A stretch of DNA of 64,000 nt from Desmodesmus armatus (lineage: Eukaryota; Chlorophyta; Chlorophyceae; Sphaeropleales; Scenedesmaceae), in assembly GCA_007449985.2 (NCBI GenBank), contig VIIQ02000048.1, forward strand, positions 1-64,000, written 5' to 3'. Position numbers and translations under genes: made by a program. Positions 29,936 through 44,017 of the stretch are shown here, one piece after another; position 1 is the first letter of the stretch; each line of letters begins with the position of its first letter. The notes beneath the pieces are model-generated. The model saw only the letters and a list, made by a program, of their open reading frames with translations. It had not been told where the DNA came from and made no database searches.

Positions 29936-32900
29936 TCAATTCACAGCTGCACACTCTTTCTGCTGTGCTGCGCTCACGCTGCCGACATCAGCCATGAACT
30001 GCTGCACAGCATCCAGCATCTGCTCTGTACCTCCCGTCCACTTCACACTTGCCACAACAAACTTGCTGGGGTTGGCAGCCACTGCTGCCTCCACAGTGGC
30101 CTACAGCACAGCACAACACCAGCAGCAGCAAGGGCTGAAAAGGTGTGTGCAGGGTGCCCAGCAGCAGAACCATGTATTGCATGTTCCAGTCCAGCATTAC
30201 GTGAAGGGCCATTTCTACAGTTTGCGCTGCTGCCTCGCATACCTCAGCAGCAGTAACTTTGCTGTGCATGTTCCAGTCCAGCACAACCTGAAGGACCCCG
30301 TTTTACTTGCCCTGCTGTTGCTGCATGGCAAACACTTACCGCACTGATGCTAGGCAGGAAAGCCTTGCCCACCACAGCAGCAAGCGCCAGGTCGTTATCA
30401 TCGTCACACAGGAAGGCGGTAGCTGCCACAGGCACACCCCACCGCCGCATCAGGTGCCGCGCTGCTCCCTCCTTGCCGCTGACTGCAGGATAGAAGTCCA
30501 GCACGCCCAGGTTCTCCGTGCAGGACAGCTCCTTGGGGTGCTGGGCGATGACGGCCTGCAGATCTGACTCTGACTTGCCGGGGCTCTTTAGCAGCCTGTA
30601 CACAGGGGTCGTACGCAGTCGCAGCAGCAACAGTATGCCTCAGCAACCATTCTTAGCTCGAAATGCTCGAGCAAGGGATCAACCTTGCAAAACTTGGCGG
30701 AATCCAAGGGGAACTACACCGTCATGCAAAGCATCCGTTGGAACCAAGTCAGTCAGACATAGCTGGGCTCTTCAACAGCATCCCACCGCTGCCATGTACC
30801 CTGCCCGTTTCAAGCACTGCCCTAGATCAAGTCATGACAGCCCCAGCACATCTTAGCAGCAGTGCTGTGGGGCGTACCCTGTCAGCCGGCCTGCCGTGCT
30901 GCATGGCACCTTTGCTAGCAAACTATCCCAATCAATCTGCCTCTGCCCGCAACTGCCGACAACTTTCCCACCACCTGAACTATCCTCTGTTCCTGTGACG
31001 CCTACAAAACCCTCCAGCCCAGTTCTCCCCAATTTGCCACCAACCTGAAGCATGTGCTGTAGCTATTGGCATCCAGCTTCCAGCCCTCCCTGCTCAACTG
31101 GCGGTACCAGTCCCATAGGCTGCCCTGCACAGGGAATGACACGACGGCAGCAGGCAAGGGCCGCCAAGGGTGCTGGTGTCGGTTTCAAAGCAGGTGGATG
31201 GATCAAGCGCAGGCCAAGGTCCTGCAAGAGCATGCCTCTCCCACATTTTGATGCCCCCAGAGGTACTGACACTCTTGAACTGCTAGAAGTACTAGAGTGT
31301 TCGTACACCTTGATTTGGAGCACCAAAGCCCTGAAGGTCTCATATCATGTTGCTCCTCGCATGCATTTGCACGGCTCCTTGGCAAGGCTGCCAGGCGCTG
31401 GAGGTGCTGTCAACAAGGGGCCGCACACAAAGCCACAGCCCCCCCCCACCCACGTCTGCACCGGGTCTACTACCTGCTAGTAGCAGCTCGCCACACACGC
31501 GGCCACATGAAATCAAACGTGCTGACTCTGGCGACGACCGCCCCCCCCCCCCCCCCCCCCCCCCCGTGGATGCGCCCCACCCCACCGCCCCCCCACACCA
31601 AGCAACAAGGCTCACAGCATCACGTGACCACAAAGCGCACACGGCCAGTGTGCTGGTACTGACCTTTCTATCCAGCGGTGGCACCCCATCCTGCTCCACT
31701 GGCCCTGTCACTGCCGAGAGCTGCTGCCGCCACTCCAGGTCCTCTTGCAAGGGGCACGCTGCACACAAGCAGAGTGGCGGGGAAAAGGCGACAGGACGCA
31801 GTTTGCAGGTACGACTTGATGATGGACAGCGCTACCTGGCTAGCTGGCTGGCGAGTGCATGGGATTAGCCTCTGGTGGCATCAGGTGCTGCTGTGTGCTG
31901 AGTGATCAGCAAGCAGACCTCCCGGTCAGCTGTGCCAGCACAACCATGATCGTCACACTGTCAGAGCTTTATGCTGCCTCGACTAAAGATGGCCCTGTAC
32001 TGTTGCTGCTGCTGCTGGTGCTGCTCATGTCGCAAAGAAGGTATGCCCAAGCAAGCATGAAATTCTGAAACTGCCTTTCATGCAACTTGAACCCTGAATT
32101 TGAATGACGCCTCACACCCATCACACCTGTGAGGCCCTGGGGGTCTGGGTACCAGATGCGGCCACCTGCGTCAACCAGGCAGCACAACACACATGTACTT
32201 CAGATGTAAGCGCACTCATCACCAGTCAAGTAGTCAGGGAAGCGATCGAACAGGCTGCTGCCCTGTCTGCAGTGCATCACAGACCATTCCTATGCGGACC
32301 CATGGGAGTGCAACACCAGCTTGATTGCATCAGCGTGCTATGGATGCCAGAGAGGCCTTTGGGAGTGACACTGTGCTGGGGTGTCTAGCAGGGCCGAACC
32401 TGCAGGAGCCAGCTGCTACAGCTGTCCTGCAGGATAGGGTCTTATGTGCTGAGGTGCGGGCAAAGGCACTGTCAATAGGCACAGCAAATGACCCGCTGGC
32501 TGGCTGAAACCTAGACCCATTGGCAGCCCCTCACCATTCTCTGCTATGATGGCATCTGCTGCTGGCAGGTAGGGCAGGCGCTGCAGGACTGTGGATGTGC
32601 GCGCACCAGATACGATCACAAACGCTGCTCCCTGCGCCCGAAGAGCTGCTGACTTCTCTAGGCTGGCTTGTGAGATGAACCCCTGTGTGCATGCGCGGGG
32701 GGTGGGGGGGATGGTTGTGAGGGTTGTCAGATAAACCCACGTGCTTGTGGCGTACGAAACATGGAGGGGGGGGCTGCAAGTTGGTAATAGATGGCCGGTG
32801 GCTGTGTGATTGCTGGGTGCTACCTGCATCAGATCGGCCGGCCATGAGTGCTGCTGCGTGGCCTGGCTGCCTCAAGTGCTGAGAAATGTATGGGTGCGTA

Positions 32901-33417
32901 TGTGCTCCTTGTGTGTGCGTGTGAGACGGTGGGTCTGTCGCATGGATGTTGGTTTCATTCCTGCCTGAACAGCAGCAGGGCCAGCACTGCATGCCGTAGC
33001 TGTGGTGCGTGTTCACATGGACCCGCTAGGAATGCTGCTGTGTGCAGTCAAAGTGAGGGTCACCGCTGCTGGTCCATCTTGGGTGCACTGCGTGTGGAAG
33101 GCCTCGACCAGCTGCTGAAGGGTGAAGTGTGTGTTCACATCAAACAGCCTGGCTGGCCCCAACAGCTCACCTGCCTGCCTGTGCTGGAGGTGGGCAGCCA
33201 ATGCACGTGGCCAACAACCTGATAGGCACAGATACATAGGAGTCTGGGTGTTTGAACAGCTCCCACCGCGAAACGTGCGTAGTCACTTGGTGAGTGACTG
33301 CAGATCTGCATGAGTGGAATCACTTCGCACCTCCTGCACCTGCTCCTGGCTGTCCAGATAATGAACCAAAGTCCCGTCAATATCAGAGAAACATATGCAC
33401 TGGTGCGTTGCACTCAT
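29936..33417 (-). CDS. HAD-superfamily phosphatase, type IIB cap (8 exons, 297 aa)
   Basis: Minus-strand exons 33340-33417, 33171-33218, 32535-32682, 32127-32165, 31664-31743, 31045-31124, 30340-30595 and 29936-30100 join in phase. Motif I is FSDIDGTLVHY (nucleophile Asp12, acid/base Asp14), motif II VIVSGARTSTV, motif III Lys199 in SGKEGAARHLM, and motif IV LCDDDNDLALAA (residues 222-226). This is a complete Mg-dependent aspartate-nucleophile phosphatase. The cap lies between motifs II and III, as in type IIB proteins (Cof, sucrose-phosphatase, mannosylglycerate-phosphatase groups). An in-frame upstream ATG at 33516 would add 33 mainly basic residues, possibly a transit peptide. The 48-base second exon (WLPTSSTGRQ) completes the region before motif II. 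Substrate unknown. Its promoter is shared with the NCS1 permease. Confidence 0.88.
31541..31565 (+). repeat. Poly-C run, 25 bases
   Basis: An uninterrupted C run in the intron between HAD exons 5 and 6 as counted here, that is G-rich on the transcribed strand and about 100 bases downstream of the donor at 31663. Its length may be unreliable in an assembly. Confidence 0.9.
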
Positions 33418-33667
33418 TGCGGCCCTCAAGACTGCTTGCTTTTGCGCGGTGATCTGAAGTGACGGTTTCCGCCCTGTGTGGCGAGAGGGCCAGATGGTGG
33501 TATAGATACCACACATGTCCTCGTTGGACGTCCTGCATCTCTGTCACACTTCCTGTCGGGTTCCTGCTTTATGGGGTTTGGCCCTAATTCCATTCAAACC
33601 TGTTTGGTCACATACAAGAAACACTAGCATGCAATGAGTCAGCAACTGACTAACTCTATGTATCAAC
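33418..33667. promoter_or_regulatory. Shared promoter between HAD phosphatase and NCS1 permease
   Basis: Only 250 bases separate the two start codons (151 if the upstream HAD ATG at 33516 is used), so the divergent genes probably share a promoter. No known operator or riboswitch was recognised in it. Confidence 0.5.
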
Positions 33668-34240
33668 ATGCAGAGCACACAGGCTCCCCCACAGCACCGA
33701 TCCAGGCCTGCCCAACCTTCCAACGTTCACACCCATCCGCACCCTGTCAAACAGCGTGTGCGGTGTTGTCACAAGCACCTTCATGCCCCAGCACTTGCTC
33801 AATGTCAAAGATCCCAGCTGTCAGTTGCTGCTCAAAGAAAGGCGCAGCTGGGGTTTCTGGACGACCCAATCGAAGCAGAGCCCCCAAACAACCCTGACCC
33901 AGCCTTGGCCAATGCAGGTCGGTGTTGCAGAAAGGCAAATGAGGTACTTGCTGACTGCCACTTTGATGTCTTCAAGTATTTGAATAACAGCTGTTATTGT
34001 TTGCTTCATCTGCAGACCTGCTTCCTGTGCCGGTCAGCAAGCGCACCTTCAGTGCGCGTGACTTTGCCTCCTTGTGGGTGACGCTGGTGATCTCCATCAC
34101 CACCTACTACCTGGCTGCCAGCCTGGTGGACATGGGCATGGCATGGTGGCAGGTGCGCCGGCAGTAGGAGTGGTTGTGTATGTGGACACAGGGGATGTGT
34201 GTGAATGCATGTACATTTTGAACACATGAGTTGTGTGTAT

Positions 34241-34281
<41 letters not shown>

Positions 34282-37200
34282 CCTCATGGGGGCTGGGCAA
34301 GGATGGGGGATTCGGTGATTTGGGGGGCATTGGGAGAGCAGGTAGGTCACCTATACGGTGCCCCAGCGCGGGCAAGAAGGGGTGAGGTTGGTAACACTGA
34401 CTTTGGCTGCAGCTTTGAACGGGCTGAGACTTATCCAGGATTAGTAAAGTGTGGTTGGATGGACCAATGCAGGAGGGACCTCACAAGCGTGGCTCACAGC
34501 AAGGTCTGCAGTCAGCTCAGCTTTTTCAGGGTGATATTGTCATTGAATCCAGGTGGTTTAATCGCAAAGTGGTGTGCTGTGCTGCGCTGTGCTGTGCAGG
34601 GTGTCCTGACCGTCCTTGCAGGCAACCTGATCACCCTGGTTCCCATGATCCTCAATGCACACCCAGGGACAAAGTATGGCTTGCCCTTTCCGGTGCTGGC
34701 CCGTGCAAGCTTTGGAATCAAGGTGGGGGCAGACACCTCTCAGCACCAGCAGGTGCTACAGCCCAGCACATGCATGCGCTACAGCCCTGCACATGCAGGT
34801 GCTACAGCCCAGCACCTGCATGTGCTACAGCCCTGCACATGCAGGTGCTACAGCTCAGCACGTGCATGCACTCAGCCCAGCACATGCATGCGCTACAGCC
34901 CAGCACATGCATGCACTCAGCCCAGCACGTGCATGCGCTACAGCCCAGCACATGCATGCACTCAGCCCAGCACATGCATGCGCTACAGCCCAGCACATGC
35001 ATGCACTCAGCCCAGCACGTGCATGCGCTACAGCCCAGCACATGCATGCGCTACAGCCCAGCACATGCATGCGCTACAGCTCAGCACGTGCATGCGCTAC
35101 AGCCCAGCACGTGCATGCGCTACAGCCCAGCACATGCATGCGCTCAGCCCAGCATGTGCATGCGCTACAGCCCAGCACATGCATGCGCTACAGCTCAGCA
35201 CGTGCATGCGCTACAGCCCAGCACAGCCCAGCACATGCATGCGCTACAGCCCAGCACATGCATGCGCTCAGCCCAGCACCTGCAGGTGCTACAACCCAGT
35301 ACATGCATGCACTACAGCCCAGCGCCCGCATGCGCTACATGCCACACGTACCATGAGCAGACAGTCTTGAGGCAGTGTACTGCCTTGGGGGCAGTGTACT
35401 AGCCGGTGGGGGGTGCCCCCCCCCCCCCCTGGGGAACCTTCAAATAAAAATGTACCGCCTTGCAGGTTGAGTGCCCGTGCTGCTTGTCTTGTACATGCTG
35501 CTTGTGTGCCAGGGTGCCAACCTGCCGTCCCTCACACGCGCCCTTGTGGCGTGTGCGTGGTTTGGCATACAGACCTGGATCGGTGGCAGCAGCATCCACC
35601 AGATGCTGGTTGCAGTCACTGGCAACAGCCTGGCAACAGACGTCATCGCTGTGCTGGGCATCACCCCTGCGCAGCTGGGCTGTTTCCTGGCTTTCTGGGC
35701 CCTACAGGTGGGCGGTTTGCCTACTGTTGTGACACGGTAGCGTGCCCTCAGTGCGCTGTGTTCAGTTCAGCTTACGCAAGCAGCTCTTGCTTCCACCCGC
35801 GCTGAGAACTGATGTACATGTAGGTGCTTCTTCCAAGGTTGGCAGTGTCTCAAGGCTGGAGGTACTGCAGTGCTATAGTTGCACCACCTGTGGCTTGGCG
35901 CACAACAAACATAAGAACAGACCCCATGTGCTGATTGAGTCAGAATGCTGCATTTTGGTGATCGGTGTCATCCACAACAACATACCTCCACCACCCATGG
36001 GTAATGTGCGACTGGCCAGTCTGACCCCACCTCACCCCACCCAACTCCCCACCACCACCACCCCTCTTGTGCGTGCCCCTGGGCCTCCACTCAATATGTC
36101 AGGGCACAGCATGCTGCCTATGCTGCTGCTGTTGCTAACAGTATTCCAGTGGCCAGTGTTACTGCTACAATAGTACTGCTGCTGATGCCAGCAAATGTTG
36201 CTGTCTGCTGCAGGTTGGCATAGTGGTTCGTGGCATTGACACCATCAAGGAGCTAGAGACCTGCAGTGCACCAATACTGGTGGCCCTGGCTGCTGCTCTG
36301 CTGCTGTGGGCCCTCACCGCAGCGGGAGGACTGGGGCCTATGCTGGCAGCACCTTCACAGGCAAGGGCAGCAGAGCTAGGAGGACATTCTCTTACACCAT
36401 GAAATAGTATGCTGACAGTATGATAGCTCACTATCAGTCTGACCAAGCAATGTAAGGTTAAGGTCAACCCACGTGAGATGTGCGCACGTGCTGGCAGGAG
36501 CACAAGTGCATACACTGTGCTGTCGTGTGGGGGTCTGGGCTTGGACGTTGTCTGGACTGAGCCGGATTGCTGGGATGCATCCAGTACGTGGAGTGTATGT
36601 GTACACAGTGGGATACTGGGGCTAATTCTGAGTCCGTCGTTCTGCCCTCCTGCCTTCCTGCTTTTGTGCCCTGCTGCCTTGCAGTTTGGTCCAGGCATGC
36701 CGCAGGAGGGTCGCTTCTGGTCGGTGTTCTGGCCCAGTGTCACAGCAAATGTGGGCTACTGGGCAACCCTGTCGCTCAACATACCCGACTTCAGCAGGTG
36801 CGCAGCTGCTGATGGGGCGGAGTGCCGGACAGTGTCTTGTGCAACCATCAGTGACTGTAGCAGACTAGTAGCAGCTGCTACTAGTCTGCACAACAGCAAC
36901 AGCATCTCCTGCAAGTGGTGTCCCCCGACAGCCAGGTGCAGGCTCACTCTGGCACTGGTGTTTTTGTGTAAGTGTTGGGTGTGCGCTGGGCTTTGTGGTG
37001 CTTTGCAAACTGCCAAGGGCCAGTCACCAGTTGATTTGCAACTTGCAGCGCATGCGCATGCCTAGCTCATCGACCCCTTGCCTGCTGCTGCTCAGCAGTG
37101 CTGCTGCTGCGGCAATAGCGCCGTCCAACAGCCCTTGCAATGCCAGTGTGCCCACCAACAGCCCTCACAGACGCGCTGAGGTGTGCTGGTGTGTCATGTG

Positions 37201-38887
37201 CTGTCTACAGGTATGCGGTGTCTCAGCGTGCGCAGGCTGTCGGGCAAGCAGTGGGGCTGCCCACATTCATGGCGCTGTTCAGCTTCATAGGTGAGTCATG
37301 GGGGGAATCGCAGGTGGGGGCTGCAGTAGGAGGGGGTGCAGGGGACCAGGGGCTGAGCGGGGGATGCTGGCGGCTGCAGAGGAGGTTGCCCAGTGGTTGG
37401 AGTCGAGCTGTCCATTCAATAGGCAGTGGGCCGTCCACTGCCTCTGACTGGCAGCACGCATGTTTGACAGCTCTTGTGCTCACAGGGACTGACTAGTGCC
37501 TTGGGGACAGAGGGCATCTGTTGTGTGGACGGGGAAGTCACTTCCTACTAGTAGTGGAAAGGCAATCGGGTGTGCGGTTGGCGGGTTCCCTGATAGGCTA
37601 CCAGCTGCCCCACCGTGGCACTGGTGGCCACGCTTGAAGCTGTTTGCTGTGCAACGTGTGCAGGATGGCACCCGGCAACAAGCTGGTGCACGAGCAGAGA
37701 AAGCATGATGGTGCAGAATGTCGATGGCTCCTTGCTTTCCTTTGCCTCCCTCTTCCCATGTGTGTGCGTGCAGGCTTGGCTGTCACTAGTGCCACGGTGG
37801 TGATCTTTGGCACTGCTGTGCGGGACCCTGTGCAGCTGCTGAGCCAGCTGCAGCAACCAGCAGCAGTCTGCCTGGCACTATTTGGTAAGTGTTGATGCAC
37901 CAGCATCATTCTGGTATTTGGATGGGTGTGTGGGGCCCAATGGCGGCATCAACACAAGCTTGTTAAGGGTGTAGCAGCATGTTGAAAGGAACGGAAGTCT
38001 GGATCAACAGCTTGCAGGGGATCCATCATCTTGCATTGTTTGTGCGTGTTTTTGTGTGCAGCAGCACATGCACACCCAGCATCGCCGGCCTTCTTCAACC
38101 TTGACAGCCTGCACGCCACTCCCACAAATCCAGCAGCCTCAAGATGTCAGCTGCAGCCGCTGCCACCTCTGCCCCGACTGCTGCTGCCCTTGCTGCCCCC
38201 GCTGCTGCCACCCCACCCTCCCTGTAGGCCTTGTGCTCGCAACGCTCACCACCAACATTGCCGCCAATGTGGTGGCCCCTGCAGTGGCCTTCAATGCCGC
38301 TGCCCCTCGCTCCCTCACCTTCACTGCTGGTGGCATCATCACTGCTCTGCTGGGGCTGCTGGCCATGCCTTGGAAGCTGTATGGTAGCTTCCTAAACTTC
38401 TTGGTGGCTTACTCGGTGGTCTTGGGCCCTGTGGTGGGCGTGGTGTTGACAGACTATTACATAATCCGGGGCCGGCGGTTGGATGTTGATGGTCTGTTCT
38501 CCAGTTCGGAGCAGGGGCCTTACTGGTACCAGGTGGGTGCAGTGGATTGCTGTGTTGTGGGTTGAGGGTACTGACGCATGGCAATTGTGGCATTATGGGC
38601 GAGTCAGTGAGCGATTAGCAAGTAGTCTGAGGGCAGCATCCTGCTTGAAGGACAGCAGCCTCTCGACTGCGACAGCATGTCATGTGATAAGTGCTCAGCA
38701 GCACCTCTGTGTTTGATGAAGTGCGTAGGGTTTGTGCTGCTTTCCAGGATCTCAACCAAAAGTGCTGCATTGAACACTACCAGCAGTTGACCATACGCCC
38801 TGGGGACCTGTAAGGTAGCGCACGAGGGTTGTTTCTCCAAGCCTGCATGTGCTTCCTTAGGCCACACGACTGCAGAATAAGGTTGTG

Positions 38888-38926
<39 letters not shown>

Positions 38927-39197
38927 ACTGGTGCTGCCGCTGCTGCTGCTGTTTTTGGTCGCTGTGCAGGGTGGCTGGAATGTGTGTGCTCTAGCGGCTG
39001 TGGTGCTGGGAGTGTTGCCATGTCTTCCTGGCTTGCTTGCGTCTGTGGGTGTGCCGATTGCTATTGCGCCTGTGTTCAGCACCATTTATGACTTTGCATG
39101 GTTCGTGGGCGTTGGGGTGTCGAGTGTTGTGTATTACTGTCTAATGCGGTTGATAGAGGGCAGCCAGCCGAAGGCAGCAGCAGCAGGAAGCACATAG
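33668..39197 (+). CDS. NCS1-family permease (nucleobase/thiamine type), 10 exons, 562 aa
   Basis: Exons 33668-33917, 34016-34152, 34600-34722, 35513-35707, 36214-36360, 36685-36797, 37211-37290, 37774-37884, 38228-38532 and 38970-39197 join in phase. Signature segments of the nucleobase-cation-symport-1 family: [20 protein letters not shown] before TM1, [74 protein letters not shown] and [11 protein letters not shown]. About 12 membrane helices are expected. The first 80 residues are Arg/His/Pro-rich and could be a plastid transit peptide, as in plant PLUTO. NCS1 carriers move uracil, allantoin, cytosine or thiamine with H+ or Na+. Intron 5 starts with GC (36361, GCAAGG). Head-to-tail position with THI4 favours thiamine or a precursor as substrate, but that is inference. 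Confidence 0.9.
34241..34280 (+). repeat. Poly-G run, 40 bases
   Basis: Forty consecutive G in NCS1 intron 2. Long G runs form quadruplexes and are prone to sequencing and replication errors, so the exact length is uncertain. Confidence 0.9.
34755..35338 (+). repeat. Minisatellite, 22-23 bp unit, in NCS1 intron 3
   Basis: About 25 copies of a unit close to GCTACAGCCCAGCACATGCA, with CACTCAGCCC variants alternating in the first half and CAGCACGTG and CAGCACCTG variants throughout. It gives open frames in several phases (up to about 380 codons) that are repeat artefacts, not genes. The exon before (34722) and after (35513) are both clear NCS1 exons. Confidence 0.95.
36860..36889. repeat. Perfect 30-bp palindrome
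   Basis: GCAGACTAGTAGCAG followed by its exact reverse complement, with no loop, in NCS1 intron 6, about 60 bases past the donor at 36798. Confidence 0.9.
38775..38860 (+). repeat. 86-bp repeated element, copy 1, in last NCS1 intron
   Basis: Aligned without gaps to 39410-39495; by eye 74 of 86 bases agree. Directly upstream is TTTCCAG at about 38743-38749. In the NCS1 frame an exon starting there would read about 21 residues ending [12 protein letters not shown] and then stop, with TGTAA at 38809-38813 overlapping the stop. This is compatible with an alternative 3' exon. Confidence 0.8.
38889..38951 (+). repeat. CTG-rich tract before last NCS1 acceptor
   Basis: Twelve CTG units followed by imperfect ones, ending 18 bases before the acceptor at 38969. 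A second case, with the helicase, of a CTG tract standing in the pyrimidine-tract position. Confidence 0.85.
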
Positions 39198-39873
39198 GCA
39201 GCACTGCTGCTGACCAGGGACCATGTTAGGGAGTTGACGCCAACTGTGCTGGAATTCATGGGAGTCAGCGCAAGATGTGTAAAACCATCACTTTTGATCA
39301 CTGTACAGGTCAATGAAAGGACGACCAGCTGTCGTAAGGTCAACATTAGCCTAGGTTTTGTGGTTTCGGTGGCGGTGGCTGCCATATAGGCTCGCGCAGC
39401 TACTTGCTGCACTACCAGCAGTTTACCATTTGCCCTGAAGACCTGTAAGGTAATGCACGAGGGCTGTTTCGTCAACCCTGCATGTGCTTCCGTAGATCAC
39501 CTGCTGCCAACGCTCACACTTGCTGCCTTCCGCAGGAGCTCTCCTACACCTCCTCAACTCGTCTTCCTGTCAAGCTTGTTCACAGGTATGCAGCGCTGGG
39601 GGTGTGGCAGTATCAGGCAACCATGTCGACAGCGTTGGTGGATCTGTGCTCACCAGCCCCTCAGATTGCCGATAACCGATGGCAGCGTCCAGCAGACATG
39701 ATATTGTGTTGATAGTTTTGCGTAACGTTGCCAATGTGTGGCATTCAGTCGCGTGGGCAGCAATGCCAGATCAGGCAATGATGCACGCAGCCAATGGCGC
39801 AGCGCAGAGCTCCTGTTTGCTAAATAATCAACAACCTGCTCGTGATTCGAGCGCCTTGCTGACATCACCACAT
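39198..39873 (+). promoter_or_regulatory. NCS1 3' end and THI4 promoter/leader
   Basis: Between the permease stop and the riboswitch. TGTAA at 39444-39448, inside repeat copy 2, is the likely poly(A) signal of NCS1 (3' UTR about 250 bases). The THI4 transcription start and any first leader exon must lie to the right of it, but I could not place them. A possible donor (CACAG|GTATGC) is at about 39587. Confidence 0.45.
39410..39495 (+). repeat. 86-bp repeated element, copy 2, downstream of NCS1
   Basis: Same length as copy 1 with no gaps. It contains TGTAA at 39444-39448. In one frame it reads HYQQFTICPEDL and stop, against [12 protein letters not shown] and stop in copy 1. Confidence 0.8.
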
Positions 39874-39981
39874 ACGCTAGGGGTGCCCTTCAGTGATGGT
39901 GCAATCTCGGTTGCACCTTCCTGTCGGTGCTGAGAAATACCCTTTGAACCTGCACGCGGTAGTTCGCGCGAAGGGAAGCGT
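39874..39981 (+). promoter_or_regulatory. TPP riboswitch in THI4 leader
   Basis: All core elements of the THI-box aptamer are visible. P1 is ACGCT (39874-39878) with AGCGT (39977-39981). P2 is AGGGGT (39879-39884) with ACCCTT (39939-39944). The pyrimidine-sensing CTGAGA is at 39930-39935. The P4/P5 arm is TGAACCTG, CGCG-loop-CGCG and GCGAAGGGAAG (39945-39979). P3 is extended and includes a 7-bp hairpin (39898-39917). TPP riboswitches are known in Chlamydomonas THI4 and THIC, where they act by alternative splicing. Here the aptamer lies about 340 bases before a good acceptor (TTTTCTGCAG, ending at 40319) just upstream of the THI4 ATG, so control through the leader intron is likely. Confidence 0.95.
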
Positions 39982-40329
39982 TCCGCCTGTTTCCATGTGT
40001 GTGCAGGACCTGGTCTGTGCAGCAATGCGCGCCAGGGCTTCTCCTGTCCGGCCAGATCGTTCCGTCCCCTGTGTGCCATCAGGCTTGGGACACTGCCATT
40101 GTGCCATTGTGCCTGATGGTTGACGTTGTGCACCACCGTGCACTCGGGCAGCCGCTGTGCTGTCCTGTTCCTGTGGCAGCAATGGCACAACCACCCAGTG
40201 CTGCCACAGGCCCAGGCAGCAGCAGTACAACTGGCAGCCACCCACGCCTGCTGCTTTGGTGTGGGCTGCTGCCTCGCGGCTGTCCTGCCCCTGCTCCTTG
40301 TTTGCCGTGTTTTCTGCAGGTTCCCAACA

Positions 40330-42710
<2,381 letters not shown>

Positions 42711-44017
42711 GCGAGTGGTGCCTCAGTGGGCTGACACTTGACTGATGCCTGATCCATTTTGTTGTGCACCAGTTACGCAGCAACAACGCGTGACATCCTG
42801 TGCTTGGCTGAAAAGGGCAGGGTTCTGCATGTGCTTGCAATGAGCTTATGTTGTTGTGGTCTGTGCCTGCCAGGTGTCAGCTTGTGCTGTGGTGCGCTGG
42901 TGTGATGGGTCAGAGCTGCTGAAAGATTTGTGCTGTCAATACGGCTTGAGCTCCCTTTGTGCAGGGGACTGCAGGTGCCAGTGGTCTGTGCTGCATGAAT
43001 GGCTTGTTTCTGTGCATCAGCTGTGCTGTGTGCGGCTACACAGAAGAGTTGTCGCGGGCATCCTGTGGATGGCCTTGCTGTTTGGTGGTGGGCGGCATGT
43101 GCTGTATGTGCCCAGTACATGCTAGCCCTTACAGGCACGCACTGAAGGCAGCAAGCATTTTTGTTGGCTATATCCAAGCTGCGCTGTAACATATATATGG
43201 ACTGATTCTCAAGTGCAAAAGGAAGGTGATGCGGGGCGGGTGGTGGTTGTGGGCCATACCATCTTGGTCAGTGTGCACCGTCAAACGTGCCTGTGATGTC
43301 TTACGCTGCAAACAGCTTTGCCCGGCACAATCAAAGAGAACAGTAAGCATACAAGTTGTGTGTAAATGTTGCTTGCAATTTTGCACAGTCGCAATGCTGC
43401 AGCATGCATTCAACTACCTGTCATCAGCACAACCTCCAGCAACACTGCAGGGTGTCACAGGGTCAACATTGCAGCTTCAACCCAATCCATAACAGCGAAG
43501 AGGCAGGTTGCAGGATTGGATGCAAGCATAGGTGTACTGTGCAGGCACCATTACGGCGTCAGTCGCTAATCTCGGTACTCCACTAGGGAAATACCCCCAG
43601 AGGAGCACATGCATGCTTGCTATCACAGCTTCAGTTGGACAATGACCAGTGCAAGCTTGGGAGGAGTGGACTGTTTGGTGCACACACTCACACCATTTGT
43701 TGAGGCTGGCTTTACACTAGGAAGGGAATCCCGGCTCCTAAGCTCGCACTGGTTGGTTATCATCACATATTGCAGCGGTGGCGCGCAGCCTGAGTCACAC
43801 ACACACAGGCACGCTATGGCTGCGCCCCTCCCGCCGTCATATCGGTGTATGCAGACACCACAACAGCCACTTCCTGCATTGCCCCCCATGCTTGTGTGCC
43901 GAACAGGGCTGACATCGACCCCCACACAGCCAAGTTTCCCCGCCTGACTGCTGCTCAAATCAATCATGGCAACACAGCAGGGTTGCTGCTTGCTGCAGCC
44001 ACATGCTGAACAACCCC
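42711..44017. other. Convergent region between THI4 and dynein
   Basis: 3' UTRs, no gene seen. TGTAA at 43185-43189 probably ends THI4 transcripts (3' UTR about 475 bases). TTACA at 43712-43716 is TGTAA on the minus strand and could end the dynein transcript about 300 bases past its stop. Plus-strand composition changes from T/G-rich to C/A-rich at about 43.3 kb. Confidence 0.5.

Noticed and set aside
34231..35402. Long plus-strand open frames (up to 379 codons) over 34.2-35.4 kb
   Set aside because: They are translations of the poly-G run and the 22-23 bp minisatellite, and all three frames stay open. The true NCS1 exons lie on both sides.
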